This document shows, piece after piece, positions 16,707-25,376 of a stretch of DNA of 64,000 bases. How positions within the stretch are numbered: the stretch's first letter is position 1; every line of letters begins with the position of its first letter. Source of the DNA: an uncultured Porphyromonadaceae bacterium (GTDB taxonomy: Bacteria; Bacteroidota; Bacteroidia; Bacteroidales; Muribaculaceae); NCBI GenBank assembly GCA_947176915.1, contig CAMWSM010000002.1:1-64000 (forward strand), in the 5' to 3' direction. A program made the translations under genes and the position numbers. Under the pieces are notes generated by a model. That model did not search any database. It saw only the letters and a program-made list of their open reading frames with translations, and was not told the origin of the DNA.

Positions 16707-18464
16707 ATGGAATTATCGAAAATCACATCCCCTGCCGATATTAGAGGTCTCGGGATGGAGGAACTCAAAGAATTGTGCAACAGTCTCCGTGAGGTTTTTC
16801 TTGAGAAAGTGTCTGCCCACGGAGGCCATGTAGGTCCTAATCTTGGTCTTGTGGAGGCAACTGTGGCTCTGCATTATGTTTTTGACACCCCGAATGATAA
16901 AATCGTATTTGACGTCTCTCATCAGACTTACATACATAAGATGCTCACCGGGCGCGTAGAGGCATTTCTTGATCCTTCCAAGTATGACGATGTTACTGGA
17001 TATACAAATCCCAAGGAATCTAAATATGATCTCTTTACAATCGGACATACTTCCACAGCTGTCAGTCTTGCGGGAGGCATGGCAAAAGCCCGGGATCTGC
17101 AAGGACAGTCATATAATGTAGTAGCTCTTGTCGGCGACGGTTCACTGAGCGGAGGAGAGGCGTTCGAGGGTCTTGATGAGGGAGCTACCCTTAAATCAAA
17201 CTTTATCGTTGTCGTCAACGACAATAACATGTCGATAGCCGAGAATCATGGCGGCCTCTACTCCAATTTGGAGGAACTTCGCCGAACAAACGGGACTGCT
17301 TCAAATAATTATTTCAAGGCACTCGGTTATGATTACCTTTATGTTGATAAGGGGAACGATATAGAGGCGCTTGTAGAAGCTTTCAGGATGGTTAAGGATA
17401 TAAATCATCCCATTGTGGTTCATATCCATACGGACAAAGGGCATGGATATAAGCCTGCTGAAGAAAATAAGGAGGCTTTCCATTTCTCTGCTCCTTTCGA
17501 TCTTAAGAGTGGAAAACTCAAATCGGAAGATGATGATGAGAGTTATGATGAAATTTTTGCTCAAGAGATGATGTCAGAGATAAAATCCGATCCTAAAGTA
17601 TGCGTTCTGACAGCAGGCACCCCCGGGGTGATGGGTTTCACTCCTGAGCGTAGGCAGGAGGCAGGTCGGCAGTTTATTGATGTGGGCATTGCCGAGCAAG
17701 AGGCAGCAGCAATGGCTTCCGGTATTGCCAAAGCCGGATGCCGTCCTTGTTTAGGAGTGGTAAGTTCCTTTATCCAGAGAGCCTACGATCAGCTTTCTCA
17801 AGATATATCAATAAACGACACCCCTGTAGTGCTGAATATTTTCTACGGCACTATATTGGGAATGAACGATGTTACACATTTGGGATGGTTTGACATTGCT
17901 CTTATTTCCAATATACCGGGATGGATATTTCTGGCGCCTGCTACTGTAGAGGAATACCTCTCCATGCAGCGATGGGCAATGAAACAGACTCAATATCCTG
18001 TTGCTATAAGAATACCGGGAGGTAAAGTGCTTCATTCTGATGATAAGGTAGAGACAGATTGGTCAGATCTGAATAAATTCAAGATTGAGCACGAAGGAAG
18101 TAAGGTTGCCATAATCGGTGCAGGTGCATTTCTTTCTATTGCGAAAGAGACAGCCGAACTTTTAAAGAAAGAGGGTGTTGATGCCACAGTTATCAATCCA
18201 CGCTATTTGAGCGGTCTTGACACGGCTATACTTGAGGATCTTAAGAAGAATCATCGATTGGTCGTTACAATAGAGGATGGTGTTCTTGCCGGAGGCTTCG
18301 GTGAAAAAGTAAGCAGTTATTACGGCACAAGCGATATGAAGGTAGCCAACTACGGTTTGGAAAAGAAATTTGCCGATCGTTATAACTATCGTCAGATTCT
18401 TGAAGCGAACCGTCTGACTGCTCCACAGATAGCTGAAGATGTGGTGAATATTATAAAGAACTGA
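16707..18464 (+). CDS. DXS-family thiamine-diphosphate enzyme (1-deoxyxylulose-5-phosphate synthase-like)
   Basis: 585 residues, shorter than typical DXS (~620-640). It has the transketolase-type thiamine-diphosphate site (LVGDGSLSGGEAFEG, ~141-155, then VVVNDNNMSIAEN), the pyrimidine-domain glutamate in DVGIAEQEAAA and a C-terminal transketolase domain. The DXS N-terminus HVGPNLGLVEATVALHYVFD is clear. Several positions typical of DXS differ: WDVGHQ is FDVSHQ, IAEQHA is IAEQEA, and the RAGxVGxDGxTHQG segment is YGTILGMNDVTHLG, losing the substrate-phosphate arginine. It may be a paralogue with another ketose or acyloin reaction. It is a single-gene unit with a terminator. Confidence 0.85.
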   Translation: MELSKITSPADIRGLGMEELKELCNSLREVFLEKVSAHGGHVGPNLGLVEATVALHYVFDTPNDKIVFDVSHQTYIHKMLTGRVEAFLDPSKYDDVTGYTNPKESKYDLFTIGHTSTAVSLAGGMAKARDLQGQSYNVVALVGDGSLSGGEAFEGLDEGATLKSNFIVVVNDNNMSIAENHGGLYSNLEELRRTNGTASNNYFKALGYDYLYVDKGNDIEALVEAFRMVKDINHPIVVHIHTDKGHGYKPAEENKEAFHFSAPFDLKSGKLKSEDDDESYDEIFAQEMMSEIKSDPKVCVLTAGTPGVMGFTPERRQEAGRQFIDVGIAEQEAAAMASGIAKAGCRPCLGVVSSFIQRAYDQLSQDISINDTPVVLNIFYGTILGMNDVTHLGWFDIALISNIPGWIFLAPATVEEYLSMQRWAMKQTQYPVAIRIPGGKVLHSDDKVETDWSDLNKFKIEHEGSKVAIIGAGAFLSIAKETAELLKKEGVDATVINPRYLSGLDTAILEDLKKNHRLVVTIEDGVLAGGFGEKVSSYYGTSDMKVANYGLEKKFADRYNYRQILEANRLTAPQIAEDVVNIIKN

Positions 18465-18486
18465 TGAAGTATTAACAAAATAAATG

Positions 18487-18524
18487 AAAGGAGAGACAAT
18501 TGTGAAAACTGTTGTCTCTCCTTT
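18487..18524 (+). terminator. Intrinsic terminator after DXS-like gene
   Basis: Thirteen-base-pair stem AAAGGAGAGACAA / TTGTCTCTCCTTT followed by TT, ending 12 bases before the stop of the convergent ATPase gene; it could work in both directions. Confidence 0.85.
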
Positions 18525-18535
18525 TTATACCCGCT

Positions 18536-19744
18536 TTAATATCTATCCAACATAAATTGGCGAAGTGAAATCATGCTTATTCCATCAAGAGTATTTGGAG
18601 ATGAATCACGTAAAGTTACAACTATTTTCTTATAGTTATCAGGTATTTCAGATAAATTTCCAAATTCTCTTTTTGCTGTTGAAGGGTCATTGACATTTAA
18701 GGCAACCTGCACATAACATCTTTCACCATTTTTTTCGCCGATAAAGTCAATTTCCTTTCCGGATGAAAGCATACCGATTTTCACTTCATAACCATCATAT
18801 AACAATTTATTATATACTGCATTCTCCAATAACCCTCCGATATCCATGGGACGGTAGCCTATAATAGCATTTCGTATTCCTAAATCTTCATAATAATATT
18901 TTTCTCCTATTTCAAAATATTTTTTGCCTTCAATATCCCAGCGTCTTACCTTATTAGTCAGATATGCCTCACAGATATAATTGGTATATGTCAATACGGT
19001 GTTGACAGAGCTTGGAATCCTTTGTGATTTAAGATAGTCGGCAATACGCTTGGCAGTGAATAATTGTCCTATATTATCTGCTAAAAATAACATGAGCCTT
19101 TTAAGAAAATCGTTGTTGCGTATTGAATATCGGCTCACAATGTCTCGATAAACTAAAGCTTCTGAAATACCAACAAGATATTCATGCCAGGTTGATGTTG
19201 AGGGTAGATTTCTTAGATAAGGCATGCCTCCATAACGGAGATAGAGCTCAATACTATGATCAGAATCCTCCAAGGAATGAAAATCTAAAAATTCACTGTA
19301 AATCAAAGGATGTATTCTTATTTCAATGCTCCTGCCAGCCAGTCTGGAAGCCATTTCAGAGGAAAGCATCGCGGAATTACTTCCTGTGATGTAGACATCA
19401 TTCCGTTCATTAAGAATCAATGATCTAACCACTTTATCGAAACCTTCAACCTCTTGAATCTCATCAATGAATATGTAGTTTCGTTTCTCCCTTGCCAGTC
19501 TCTCGGTGATTTCTTTATGAAGAGTTTCAGCATCTGATATATGAGAAAAAGCGAAATCCTCAAGATTGATGCTTACGAAATTAGCATCGGGTGTAGTGGC
19601 ACGTATTTCTTCCTCAACTAATTTAAGGATATAACTTTTTCCAACTCTTCGTTGGCCTGTAAGGATTTTGATTATTCCCCGATTTATATAAGGAATAATC
19701 TTATTGAGATAATGAGGGCGCGGTAATATGGAGGGAGTTTTCAT
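18536..19744 (-). CDS. AAA ATPase with DUF4143 C-terminal domain
   Basis: About 402 residues. Walker A is LTGQRRVGKSYIL and Walker B YIFIDEIQEVEG; sensor-like ITGSNSAML follows. The C-terminal DUF4143 domain (~190-390) contains YLRYGGMPYL and a nuclease-like EIDFIGEKNGERCYVQVALN. Such ATPases are widespread in Bacteroidota with no settled role; suggestions include mobile or defence functions. The ATG at 19744 (MKTPSILPRPHYL) is preferred over an upstream start at 19765, which lies inside the -7 element. Two near-identical palindromes flank the promoter and point to autoregulation. Confidence 0.9.
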   Translation of the reverse strand: MKTPSILPRPHYLNKIIPYINRGIIKILTGQRRVGKSYILKLVEEEIRATTPDANFVSINLEDFAFSHISDAETLHKEITERLAREKRNYIFIDEIQEVEGFDKVVRSLILNERNDVYITGSNSAMLSSEMASRLAGRSIEIRIHPLIYSEFLDFHSLEDSDHSIELYLRYGGMPYLRNLPSTSTWHEYLVGISEALVYRDIVSRYSIRNNDFLKRLMLFLADNIGQLFTAKRIADYLKSQRIPSSVNTVLTYTNYICEAYLTNKVRRWDIEGKKYFEIGEKYYYEDLGIRNAIIGYRPMDIGGLLENAVYNKLLYDGYEVKIGMLSSGKEIDFIGEKNGERCYVQVALNVNDPSTAKREFGNLSEIPDNYKKIVVTLRDSSPNTLDGISMISLRQFMLDRY

Positions 19745-19759
19745 TATAATTAAAACTTT
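19736..19759. promoter_or_regulatory. Palindromic operator, proximal copy over the start codon
   Basis: The 24-base site AGTTTTCATTATAATTAAAA plus CTTT is nearly identical to the distal copy at 19776-19799, differing at two positions. It spans the ATG at 19744, so a bound protein would block both transcription start and translation. Confidence 0.6.
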
Positions 19760-19762
19760 CTG

Positions 19763-19770
19763 CAAAGATA
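19763..19770 (-). promoter_or_regulatory. Bacteroidota -7 element, ATPase gene
   Basis: The minus strand reads TATCTTTG followed by CAG, located between the two palindromes. The expected transcription start gives a leader of only ~13 bases. Confidence 0.65.
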
Positions 19771-19773
19771 GTA

Positions 19774-19799
19774 AAAGTTTTCATTATAGTGAAAACTTT
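19774..19799. promoter_or_regulatory. Palindromic operator, distal copy
   Basis: Perfect ten-base arms AAAGTTTTCA / TGAAAACTTT around a six-base spacer TTATAG, just upstream of the -7 element where it would cover the -33 region. Centre-to-centre distance to the proximal copy is ~40 bases. Confidence 0.65.
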
Positions 19800-19830
19800 A
19801 TGGAGTCAAATCTGGAAACGTTTCCGGATT

Positions 19831-20232
19831 TCATAGAATGAGGCGGTTGAAGAGAGCGGTGAATTTTTCGTCCAGGGAATCCGTCGCCTCTTTGCGGGAT
19901 ATAGGGGAGGGAAGAAGCAGGATGCCGGGATGCGAGGGTGAGGTCTGGATTATGGCACTTTTTATGGCAGCCAGCCAGCGATAGCGTTCCTCCACTGTAA
20001 GATCCGGAAATGGAACGTCATTACGTGTGAAGAGTGATAATTGAATGCGAAGACGCTCAATGTCGGGATGGCTGAAAAGGGAGGATATTCGCTTCTCATC
20101 GATGTGTAGTTCACACCGCATCCAACGATAGCGTTTCGACATCATCATCAATCCTACATTAATAAATTCCTCACGTTCTATATCTGCCACATATCGGAGC
20201 AGACAGTATTCATAAATAATCTTCTCCTCCAT
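19831..20232 (-). CDS. DUF3037 family protein
   Basis: 133 residues, no signal or membrane segment. The N-terminus (YEYCLLRYVADIEREEFINV) and following GLMM segment are characteristic of DUF3037. It starts one base after the stop of the HipA-like kinase gene, so the pair is certainly one operon. DUF3037 genes commonly accompany HipA-like kinases; the biochemical role is not established. It could be a partner or regulator of the kinase. Confidence 0.85.
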   Translation of the reverse strand: MEEKIIYEYCLLRYVADIEREEFINVGLMMMSKRYRWMRCELHIDEKRISSLFSHPDIERLRIQLSLFTRNDVPFPDLTVEERYRWLAAIKSAIIQTSPSHPGILLLPSPISRKEATDSLDEKFTALFNRLIL

Positions 20233-20233
20233 A

Positions 20234-21016
20234 CTATTTCAGCATATTGCGTTGTCGAATCGCCTCTTGAGTGAAGACGTGGCTTTCTGCAAGGCGTTTT
20301 GTGAGGAATGTGCGGTAGCCCTCGCGTCGGTCTCCGGGGGAGATTTCACTTCCTTCCTCCTCAAGCCATTCCTCGGGAATAAGATCGACAATCTTGTTGA
20401 GGGTACGAGGAGTTATTGCCTGACGCATTAGAGCGTCTGCCTCCTCAAGGCGTGTGGCGTAGGGGAGGAGCGCATGGCGGCTGATGTAAGGGAACGGGTC
20501 AAGGGCGGCTGTCTTCGGATCTTTCCATGAGTGATGGAAATAGATGGAAGCACCGTGGTCGATCAGCCATAGCTCGTTGTGCCATATCATCATGTTCGGG
20601 TTGAGGCGTGTACGGTCAACATTGGTCAGGAAAGCATCGAGCCACACTATTTTTGATGCGGTAAGTTCATCAACCTTGTTGACGGAAGGATCGAATGTAG
20701 CAGCCCCGTCAAGGAAGTGCATACCGAGATTAAGACCCTCCGATTTACGGAGCAGTTCCTGCACCTCCTCGTCAGGTTCGGTTATTCCGAAAACTGAATC
20801 CAGATTAAGCAATACCAGTTCCGGCGTCTTAAACTTGAATGCTTTTGCCACCATTCCCCCTATCAGTTCTGAAATCAATGCCTTTTTGCCATGTCCCGCT
20901 CCCCGCATCTTTATGACGTAGCGGAAACCGTCTGCCGCTTCACCCAGCAACGGCAGCGATCCCCCTTCGCGCATGGGGAGTATATAACGTGTGAGTTCCT
21001 CTTTTCGTAATTCCAT
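20234..21016 (-). CDS. HipA-like kinase domain protein
   Basis: 260 residues of the HipA-like kinase family, smaller than classical HipA (~440). Visible pieces include the nucleotide-binding-type YVIKMRGAGHGKKALISELI (Lys and Glu), WLDAFLTNVDRTRLNPNMM (catalytic-loop-like D-x-x-x-x-N) and LWLIDHGASIYFHH (metal-binding Asp). There is no HipB-type DNA-binding gene next to it; the partner is DUF3037 instead. It may phosphorylate a translation or other factor, but no substrate can be inferred. It is divergent from the BlaI-type repressor gene. Confidence 0.85.
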   Translation of the reverse strand: MELRKEELTRYILPMREGGSLPLLGEAADGFRYVIKMRGAGHGKKALISELIGGMVAKAFKFKTPELVLLNLDSVFGITEPDEEVQELLRKSEGLNLGMHFLDGAATFDPSVNKVDELTASKIVWLDAFLTNVDRTRLNPNMMIWHNELWLIDHGASIYFHHSWKDPKTAALDPFPYISRHALLPYATRLEEADALMRQAITPRTLNKIVDLIPEEWLEEEGSEISPGDRREGYRTFLTKRLAESHVFTQEAIRQRNMLK

Positions 21017-21147
21017 AACTACTGTTGATCCTTATAATAAATATCGTCTTAAATATATAACGTTTAAATGACCTGCATGATTAAATAAAGAGGATTTTCA
21101 ACATTTGCTTATTGCAGGAGGAGATTATTTGCCTATTAACAATTATT

Positions 21148-21189
21148 AACTATATAATATAGTTATAACTATGAAATTTAGTTGTAACT
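21148..21189. promoter_or_regulatory. Operator array for the BlaI-like repressor
   Basis: Three consecutive dyads: AACTATAT-A-ATATAGTT at 21148-21164, AGTTATAACT at 21161-21170 and AGTTGTAACT (one mismatch) at 21180-21189. They share the half-site AGTTATA/AACT, and the last one overlaps the -7 element. This is the layout expected for autorepression by the BlaI-type protein encoded just downstream. Confidence 0.6.
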
Positions 21190-21192
21190 TTG
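21185..21192 (+). promoter_or_regulatory. Bacteroidota -7 element, blaI-type operon
   Basis: TAACTTTG, 50 bases before the repressor ATG, embedded in the operator array. Confidence 0.65.
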
Positions 21193-21242
21193 TAATGCAT
21201 TTAAATATGATTCCAAAATTTCAATAACTCAAAATCAATGAT

Positions 21243-21623
21243 ATGGAAAAACTGACAGCAAAAGAGGAGGAGATAATGAATCTTTTTTGGCAACATGGAG
21301 CCTTGTGCGTGCGAGAGATAGTAGATATGTATGATGAGCCCAAACCTCATTTCAATACTATTTCCACCATGGTGCGAGCCTTGGAGGAGAAGGGGTATGT
21401 GGGACACAGGCAGCAGGGAAAATCCTATCAATATTATCCCCTTATCGCGGAGGAGGAGATGGGGAAACAATCCTTGTCGTCAATTATAGGGAGATATTTT
21501 AAAAATTCATATCTCAAGGTAGTCTCTGCTTTTGTAGAGGATGGCAATATTCCGGTGGAGGAACTCCGCTCTCTACTGGATGAGGTCGAGAAACAGAATA
21601 AGAATAAAAGTAAAAAGAATTAA
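21243..21623 (+). CDS. BlaI/MecI/CopY-family transcriptional repressor
   Basis: 126 residues. The winged helix covers residues ~1-75 with LTAKEEEIMNLFWQHGALCV and KPHFNTISTMVRALEEKGYV, both diagnostic of the BlaI family; the remainder is the dimerisation helix region with a cleavage-type hinge. Partner proteases of the BlaR1 type inactivate such repressors. Here the protease gene starts two bases after the stop. The array at 21148-21189 is its likely operator. The presence of a barrel and a GLPGLI gene downstream, rather than a beta-lactamase, suggests envelope stress control. Confidence 0.93.
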   Translation: MEKLTAKEEEIMNLFWQHGALCVREIVDMYDEPKPHFNTISTMVRALEEKGYVGHRQQGKSYQYYPLIAEEEMGKQSLSSIIGRYFKNSYLKVVSAFVEDGNIPVEELRSLLDEVEKQNKNKSKKN

Positions 21624-21625
21624 GT

Positions 21626-22924
21626 ATGGGCGCATTATTGTCTTTTTCATTGGTGGCATCTATATTTTTGCTGCTATTCTATCCTGTAATGAGTCTGGTT
21701 GTTACGCGCAGCACAAACTTCAGGTTTAACCGTATATTCCTTCTTGCGGGTATGGGGTTGTGTTTGCTGCTTCCGTTTTTCGGAAGTATATTCGGGAATT
21801 TGGGAAATTCAATTATCCCATCCGTCACTACCGGTCTGATTTCCTGGTCAGAGTCTGAAATTTTTCCGGGAAAAGCAGAAAATAATGCTCCGGCATGGAT
21901 TAACTATATGGTTATCGTGATTGGGATATATATCCTGGGGATCTTGACACTGACACTACGCGAGATATATTCTTTCATACGGCTGCAACTAATCATTTCA
22001 CGTGGAGAGAAAGTGAATGAGGGAAAATATATCATCTGTGTTTTGGAAGATCTGCGTATAGCGCCATTCAGCTGGAGAAAATATATATTCTTTAATAAAA
22101 CTGACATCCGGAAAAATGAGGATTGCATATTGCTGCATGAGAAGTCTCACATAGATCACTGTCATTGGATAGACCTGTTGCTTTCAGATGTATTCAGCCT
22201 TTTGTTGTGGTATAATCCGTTCGCGTGGAGAGCGCGGCGTCTTGTGAAACTCAACCATGAATTTCAGGCTGACAGCGATGTGATAGCATCGGGGATAGAA
22301 CCGTATACTTATCAGCGTCTGATTCTTGAAACTGCCATGAACAGAACCGTAATGGGAGTTGCAAATTGCTTCGGCTCCAATAAAAAGGGATTCAGAAAAC
22401 GGGTTCTGGCAATAGGGCGAACCCGTTCATCACGTAAAACATTGCTCTTATCTTTATGCCTGCTGCCGGCAATGGTGATGGGTATTATGCTTACGTCTTT
22501 TACCGTGTCCTCTGACATATTGAATGAGATGGCAGTTACTGAAGTAATCTCCTTGTCAACTTCCTCTGAAAATAATGATGAACCCAGTGCCTCCTCTTTC
22601 TTAAATGATGACAGAGAGATGCCTGAGTTTGAGGGGGGAATGAAGAATTTGTATAAGTTCCTTATAGAGAATATGAAATATCCTGAGATTCCTGAGGATG
22701 AAGAGGGGAAGGTGCAGAGGGTATATGTCAAATTTGATATAGATGTGCATGGAAATGTGAAGAACATTCGTGTTAAGAAGAATCCTGACAGTGAGTATGC
22801 GCAAGAGGCGATGCGGATGATAAAACAAACAAGCGGCAAATGGAAGCCTGCCATAAAGAATGGTAAACCTATTGAAGCCAGTCTTTCCCTTCCTTTTTAT
22901 TTCACTACGGTAGAAGGGAATTGA
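21626..22924 (+). CDS. BlaR1-like M56 metalloprotease with TonB-like C-terminus
   Basis: 432 residues. Membrane helices at ~5-25, ~35-55, ~93-113 and ~275-295 surround an M56 zinc site (HEKSH, His171/Glu172/His175) and a downstream NHEFQADSDVIA. Instead of the penicillin-binding sensor of BlaR1, the periplasmic C-terminus (~325-430) is a TonB-like energy-transducer domain: MPEFEGGMKNLYKFLIENMK, KYPEIPEDEEGKV and VYVKFDIDVHGNVKNI. This combination is common in Bacteroidota. A TonB-like domain next to an outer-membrane barrel gene suggests it senses or contacts that barrel. Confidence 0.92.
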   Translation: MGALLSFSLVASIFLLLFYPVMSLVVTRSTNFRFNRIFLLAGMGLCLLLPFFGSIFGNLGNSIIPSVTTGLISWSESEIFPGKAENNAPAWINYMVIVIGIYILGILTLTLREIYSFIRLQLIISRGEKVNEGKYIICVLEDLRIAPFSWRKYIFFNKTDIRKNEDCILLHEKSHIDHCHWIDLLLSDVFSLLLWYNPFAWRARRLVKLNHEFQADSDVIASGIEPYTYQRLILETAMNRTVMGVANCFGSNKKGFRKRVLAIGRTRSSRKTLLLSLCLLPAMVMGIMLTSFTVSSDILNEMAVTEVISLSTSSENNDEPSASSFLNDDREMPEFEGGMKNLYKFLIENMKYPEIPEDEEGKVQRVYVKFDIDVHGNVKNIRVKKNPDSEYAQEAMRMIKQTSGKWKPAIKNGKPIEASLSLPFYFTTVEGN

Positions 22925-22985
22925 TTAGCAGCCGGTTCTATTTTTTTGGATCATACTTCTCATCTATCTATACATCCCTTTAATC

Positions 22986-25328
22986 ATGAAATTAGCTTAT
23001 TTATTATCAATCATACTCATTATTACATTTTCTGCAACAGCTCAGGACAGAAAAAAGGGGCTTGATACGATTGTGAGAAATCTGAAGTTAAAGGAGGTGA
23101 TGGTTACTGCCAAAAAAATAAAGCAACATGGCGATACTATATCTTATTCTGCAGCCTCTTATCGCTCCGCTGACGACAAAACCCTCCGCGATCTTCTCCG
23201 CAAGATGCCGGGCATAGAGGTCAAGGAGGATGGACAGGTGATGTATAACGGTCAATGGATAAAGGAATTTTATATAGAGGGTATGAATATGTTGGGGGAT
23301 AACTACGGAGTTGCTACCAACAATATAGATGCAAAATCAATAGGCTCCGTGGAGGTGATTGAGAATCATCAGGATGTGAAAATGCTTAGGGGTATTGAGA
23401 AAGGGAAAGCGCCTGCCATGAACATAAGGCTTAAAGAGAATGCCAAAGGTGCATGGACTTCCACAGCAAGTATGGCATTGGGTTGCCAGCCCAAGTTCTC
23501 CCGTGATATGGAGGCAAACATGATGACATTCAGGAAACGCTCGCAGAATATATCAGTATTCAAGACCGACAACGTAGGAGTGGATCTACGCCAGGATATA
23601 AAAGCCACTCCCACTTTCAACTCCTCACTGGGAGGGATGCTTCTGACCCCGGGTAAACCCACATTGGACAATAGGTTTTCCTATCTTAATGATTCCTATA
23701 GCCTTACGGTTAATCAGCTTTTTCGGATTAAGGAGAATAATTTTCTTACTTTCAATATCAATTATTTATACGACAAGGAAAAACGATTCACAGATAATAT
23801 CACCACCTATCTCATTTCCGACAGCACCAGCCATCTCTTCAAAGATAGTAACAGGGCTGCCATGCACCAGCACTTCGCCGGAGTGAACGCTGTCTATAAG
23901 GTGAATGGAGATGATGCATATTTAAAGAATACACTATCTGTAAACTTCTCCATCCCGTCAGGGGATGGAAAAGTTGGAGACAATATTACGCAGAATCTGT
24001 CGGGGCACTCAATCTCCCTTAATGACGTGTTTGAGTTTAAACATAGGAAGATAGGGGGCGGTTTCGGAGATAGTAAGTTAAGTTTGATGTATGTCGGTAG
24101 AAGAGGAGAGCTGGATGTGAGGGAAACAAGTCTTTTCCAAAGACTTGATCAGCACAGATTTCGGTTTAGAGGGACCACTTCGGTAGTGGCGTTCGTTATT
24201 CCTTACATGATGTTTAACCTTAATTGTGGCGTTTCGGTTGAAAGGCAAGGTGTAAGTGTTTTCCGCAAAGAGGGTATCCTCAAAGATGGCAGTATTGATG
24301 TGTGGACTGCAATAGCAGATCTGACTCCGGACATACTTCTCTATCGGGGTAGGAAGATACAATGTAATATACGCCTCCCTATCGGAGTACTGTATTACAG
24401 CTCATCGGAAACCCATCATGATTATCATAAGCCTTATCTTTCGATAAGACCTTCCGTCTACTTATCATATTCTATTACGGATAGATGGAGCTTTATGCTC
24501 AATGCCTCGGGAGAGGAAACTGTGCCTGCTGCGCTCTCCATGATGGCGGAGGAATATTATTCCAACTATCGCACTACTTTCTCTAATCGCAATTACGTGG
24601 AGATGAGGCCGGACCGAACATTCTCCTTCTTATTCAATGTGGCATATAAGAGTGTGCTGGACATGTTGTTTGCAGATTTTTCCCTATCTTCCAATATGAT
24701 ACGCTACGGAATAAGTTCAGGATACGAGATAAAAGATGGTGAGATTCATTATACGCGCATAGCCAAATCCACCGATCAAAGAAAAATTCAATTCGACCAG
24801 AATTTTTCAAAAGGTTTTTTTCGAGGAAATTCAAAAGTGAGTGAAAAGATTGTCGCAGGCACTGTCTGGGGTGATTATTTTATTGGAGATACTTCCCATA
24901 GAGGACGTAATCTTTATTTCAAGGGGGGTATTTCCTATAGGAACTCCTTGGCCCGATGGTTAACTTTTAACACAGACAATGAAATAAACCTTACGAAGAC
25001 GTATACGGACGGAAAGAGCGACGGGAAGATACTCAACGCCTTTTCAAGTGTCTGCTCTTTGTCCATTTCCCCTTTGAAGAGGCTTTCTTTAATTCCTGCT
25101 GTGATGTTTTATCACAATAATTATTCCAATGACTATCGAAACAATCTCTTTCTGAACTGCGATGTAGAGTATAGGATAGGGGAGGTAGTGCTGTCTGTAA
25201 AGGGAACAAATCTTCTAAACAGTACTGTGTTCAGGCGTTTTTCAGACAATGGCATAGTAAGCCGTTCCAATGAATATCATCTTCGTGGAAGAACTTTAAT
25301 GTTTGGAATCCGTATAAGGCTCTTTTAA
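22986..25328 (+). CDS. Outer-membrane beta-barrel protein, TonB-receptor-like (module 2)
   Basis: 780 residues. The signal peptide (IITFSATAQD) leads straight into a plug-like region (LKEVMVTAKKIK, LLRKMPGIEVKEDG, FYIEGMNMLGDNYG, VEVIENHQDVKML), without the carboxypeptidase-like domain of module 1. The rest is a beta-barrel ending in LMFGIRIRLF with terminal Phe. The plug region aligns closely with the module 1 barrel, including the NNI-DAKSIGSVEV step. It lies 61 bases after the BlaR1-like gene and 48 bases before the GLPGLI gene, so one operon is likely. Confidence 0.9.
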   Translation: MKLAYLLSIILIITFSATAQDRKKGLDTIVRNLKLKEVMVTAKKIKQHGDTISYSAASYRSADDKTLRDLLRKMPGIEVKEDGQVMYNGQWIKEFYIEGMNMLGDNYGVATNNIDAKSIGSVEVIENHQDVKMLRGIEKGKAPAMNIRLKENAKGAWTSTASMALGCQPKFSRDMEANMMTFRKRSQNISVFKTDNVGVDLRQDIKATPTFNSSLGGMLLTPGKPTLDNRFSYLNDSYSLTVNQLFRIKENNFLTFNINYLYDKEKRFTDNITTYLISDSTSHLFKDSNRAAMHQHFAGVNAVYKVNGDDAYLKNTLSVNFSIPSGDGKVGDNITQNLSGHSISLNDVFEFKHRKIGGGFGDSKLSLMYVGRRGELDVRETSLFQRLDQHRFRFRGTTSVVAFVIPYMMFNLNCGVSVERQGVSVFRKEGILKDGSIDVWTAIADLTPDILLYRGRKIQCNIRLPIGVLYYSSSETHHDYHKPYLSIRPSVYLSYSITDRWSFMLNASGEETVPAALSMMAEEYYSNYRTTFSNRNYVEMRPDRTFSFLFNVAYKSVLDMLFADFSLSSNMIRYGISSGYEIKDGEIHYTRIAKSTDQRKIQFDQNFSKGFFRGNSKVSEKIVAGTVWGDYFIGDTSHRGRNLYFKGGISYRNSLARWLTFNTDNEINLTKTYTDGKSDGKILNAFSSVCSLSISPLKRLSLIPAVMFYHNNYSNDYRNNLFLNCDVEYRIGEVVLSVKGTNLLNSTVFRRFSDNGIVSRSNEYHLRGRTLMFGIRIRLF

Positions 25329-25376
25329 TACTTCAAAGTAACCGATATATTAAAACATAATAAATTGATAGTGTCT

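Noticed and set aside
19736-19799. Near-identical palindromes considered as insertion-sequence ends
   Set aside because: They are only ~40 bases apart, flank a promoter rather than a gene, and there is no transposase.
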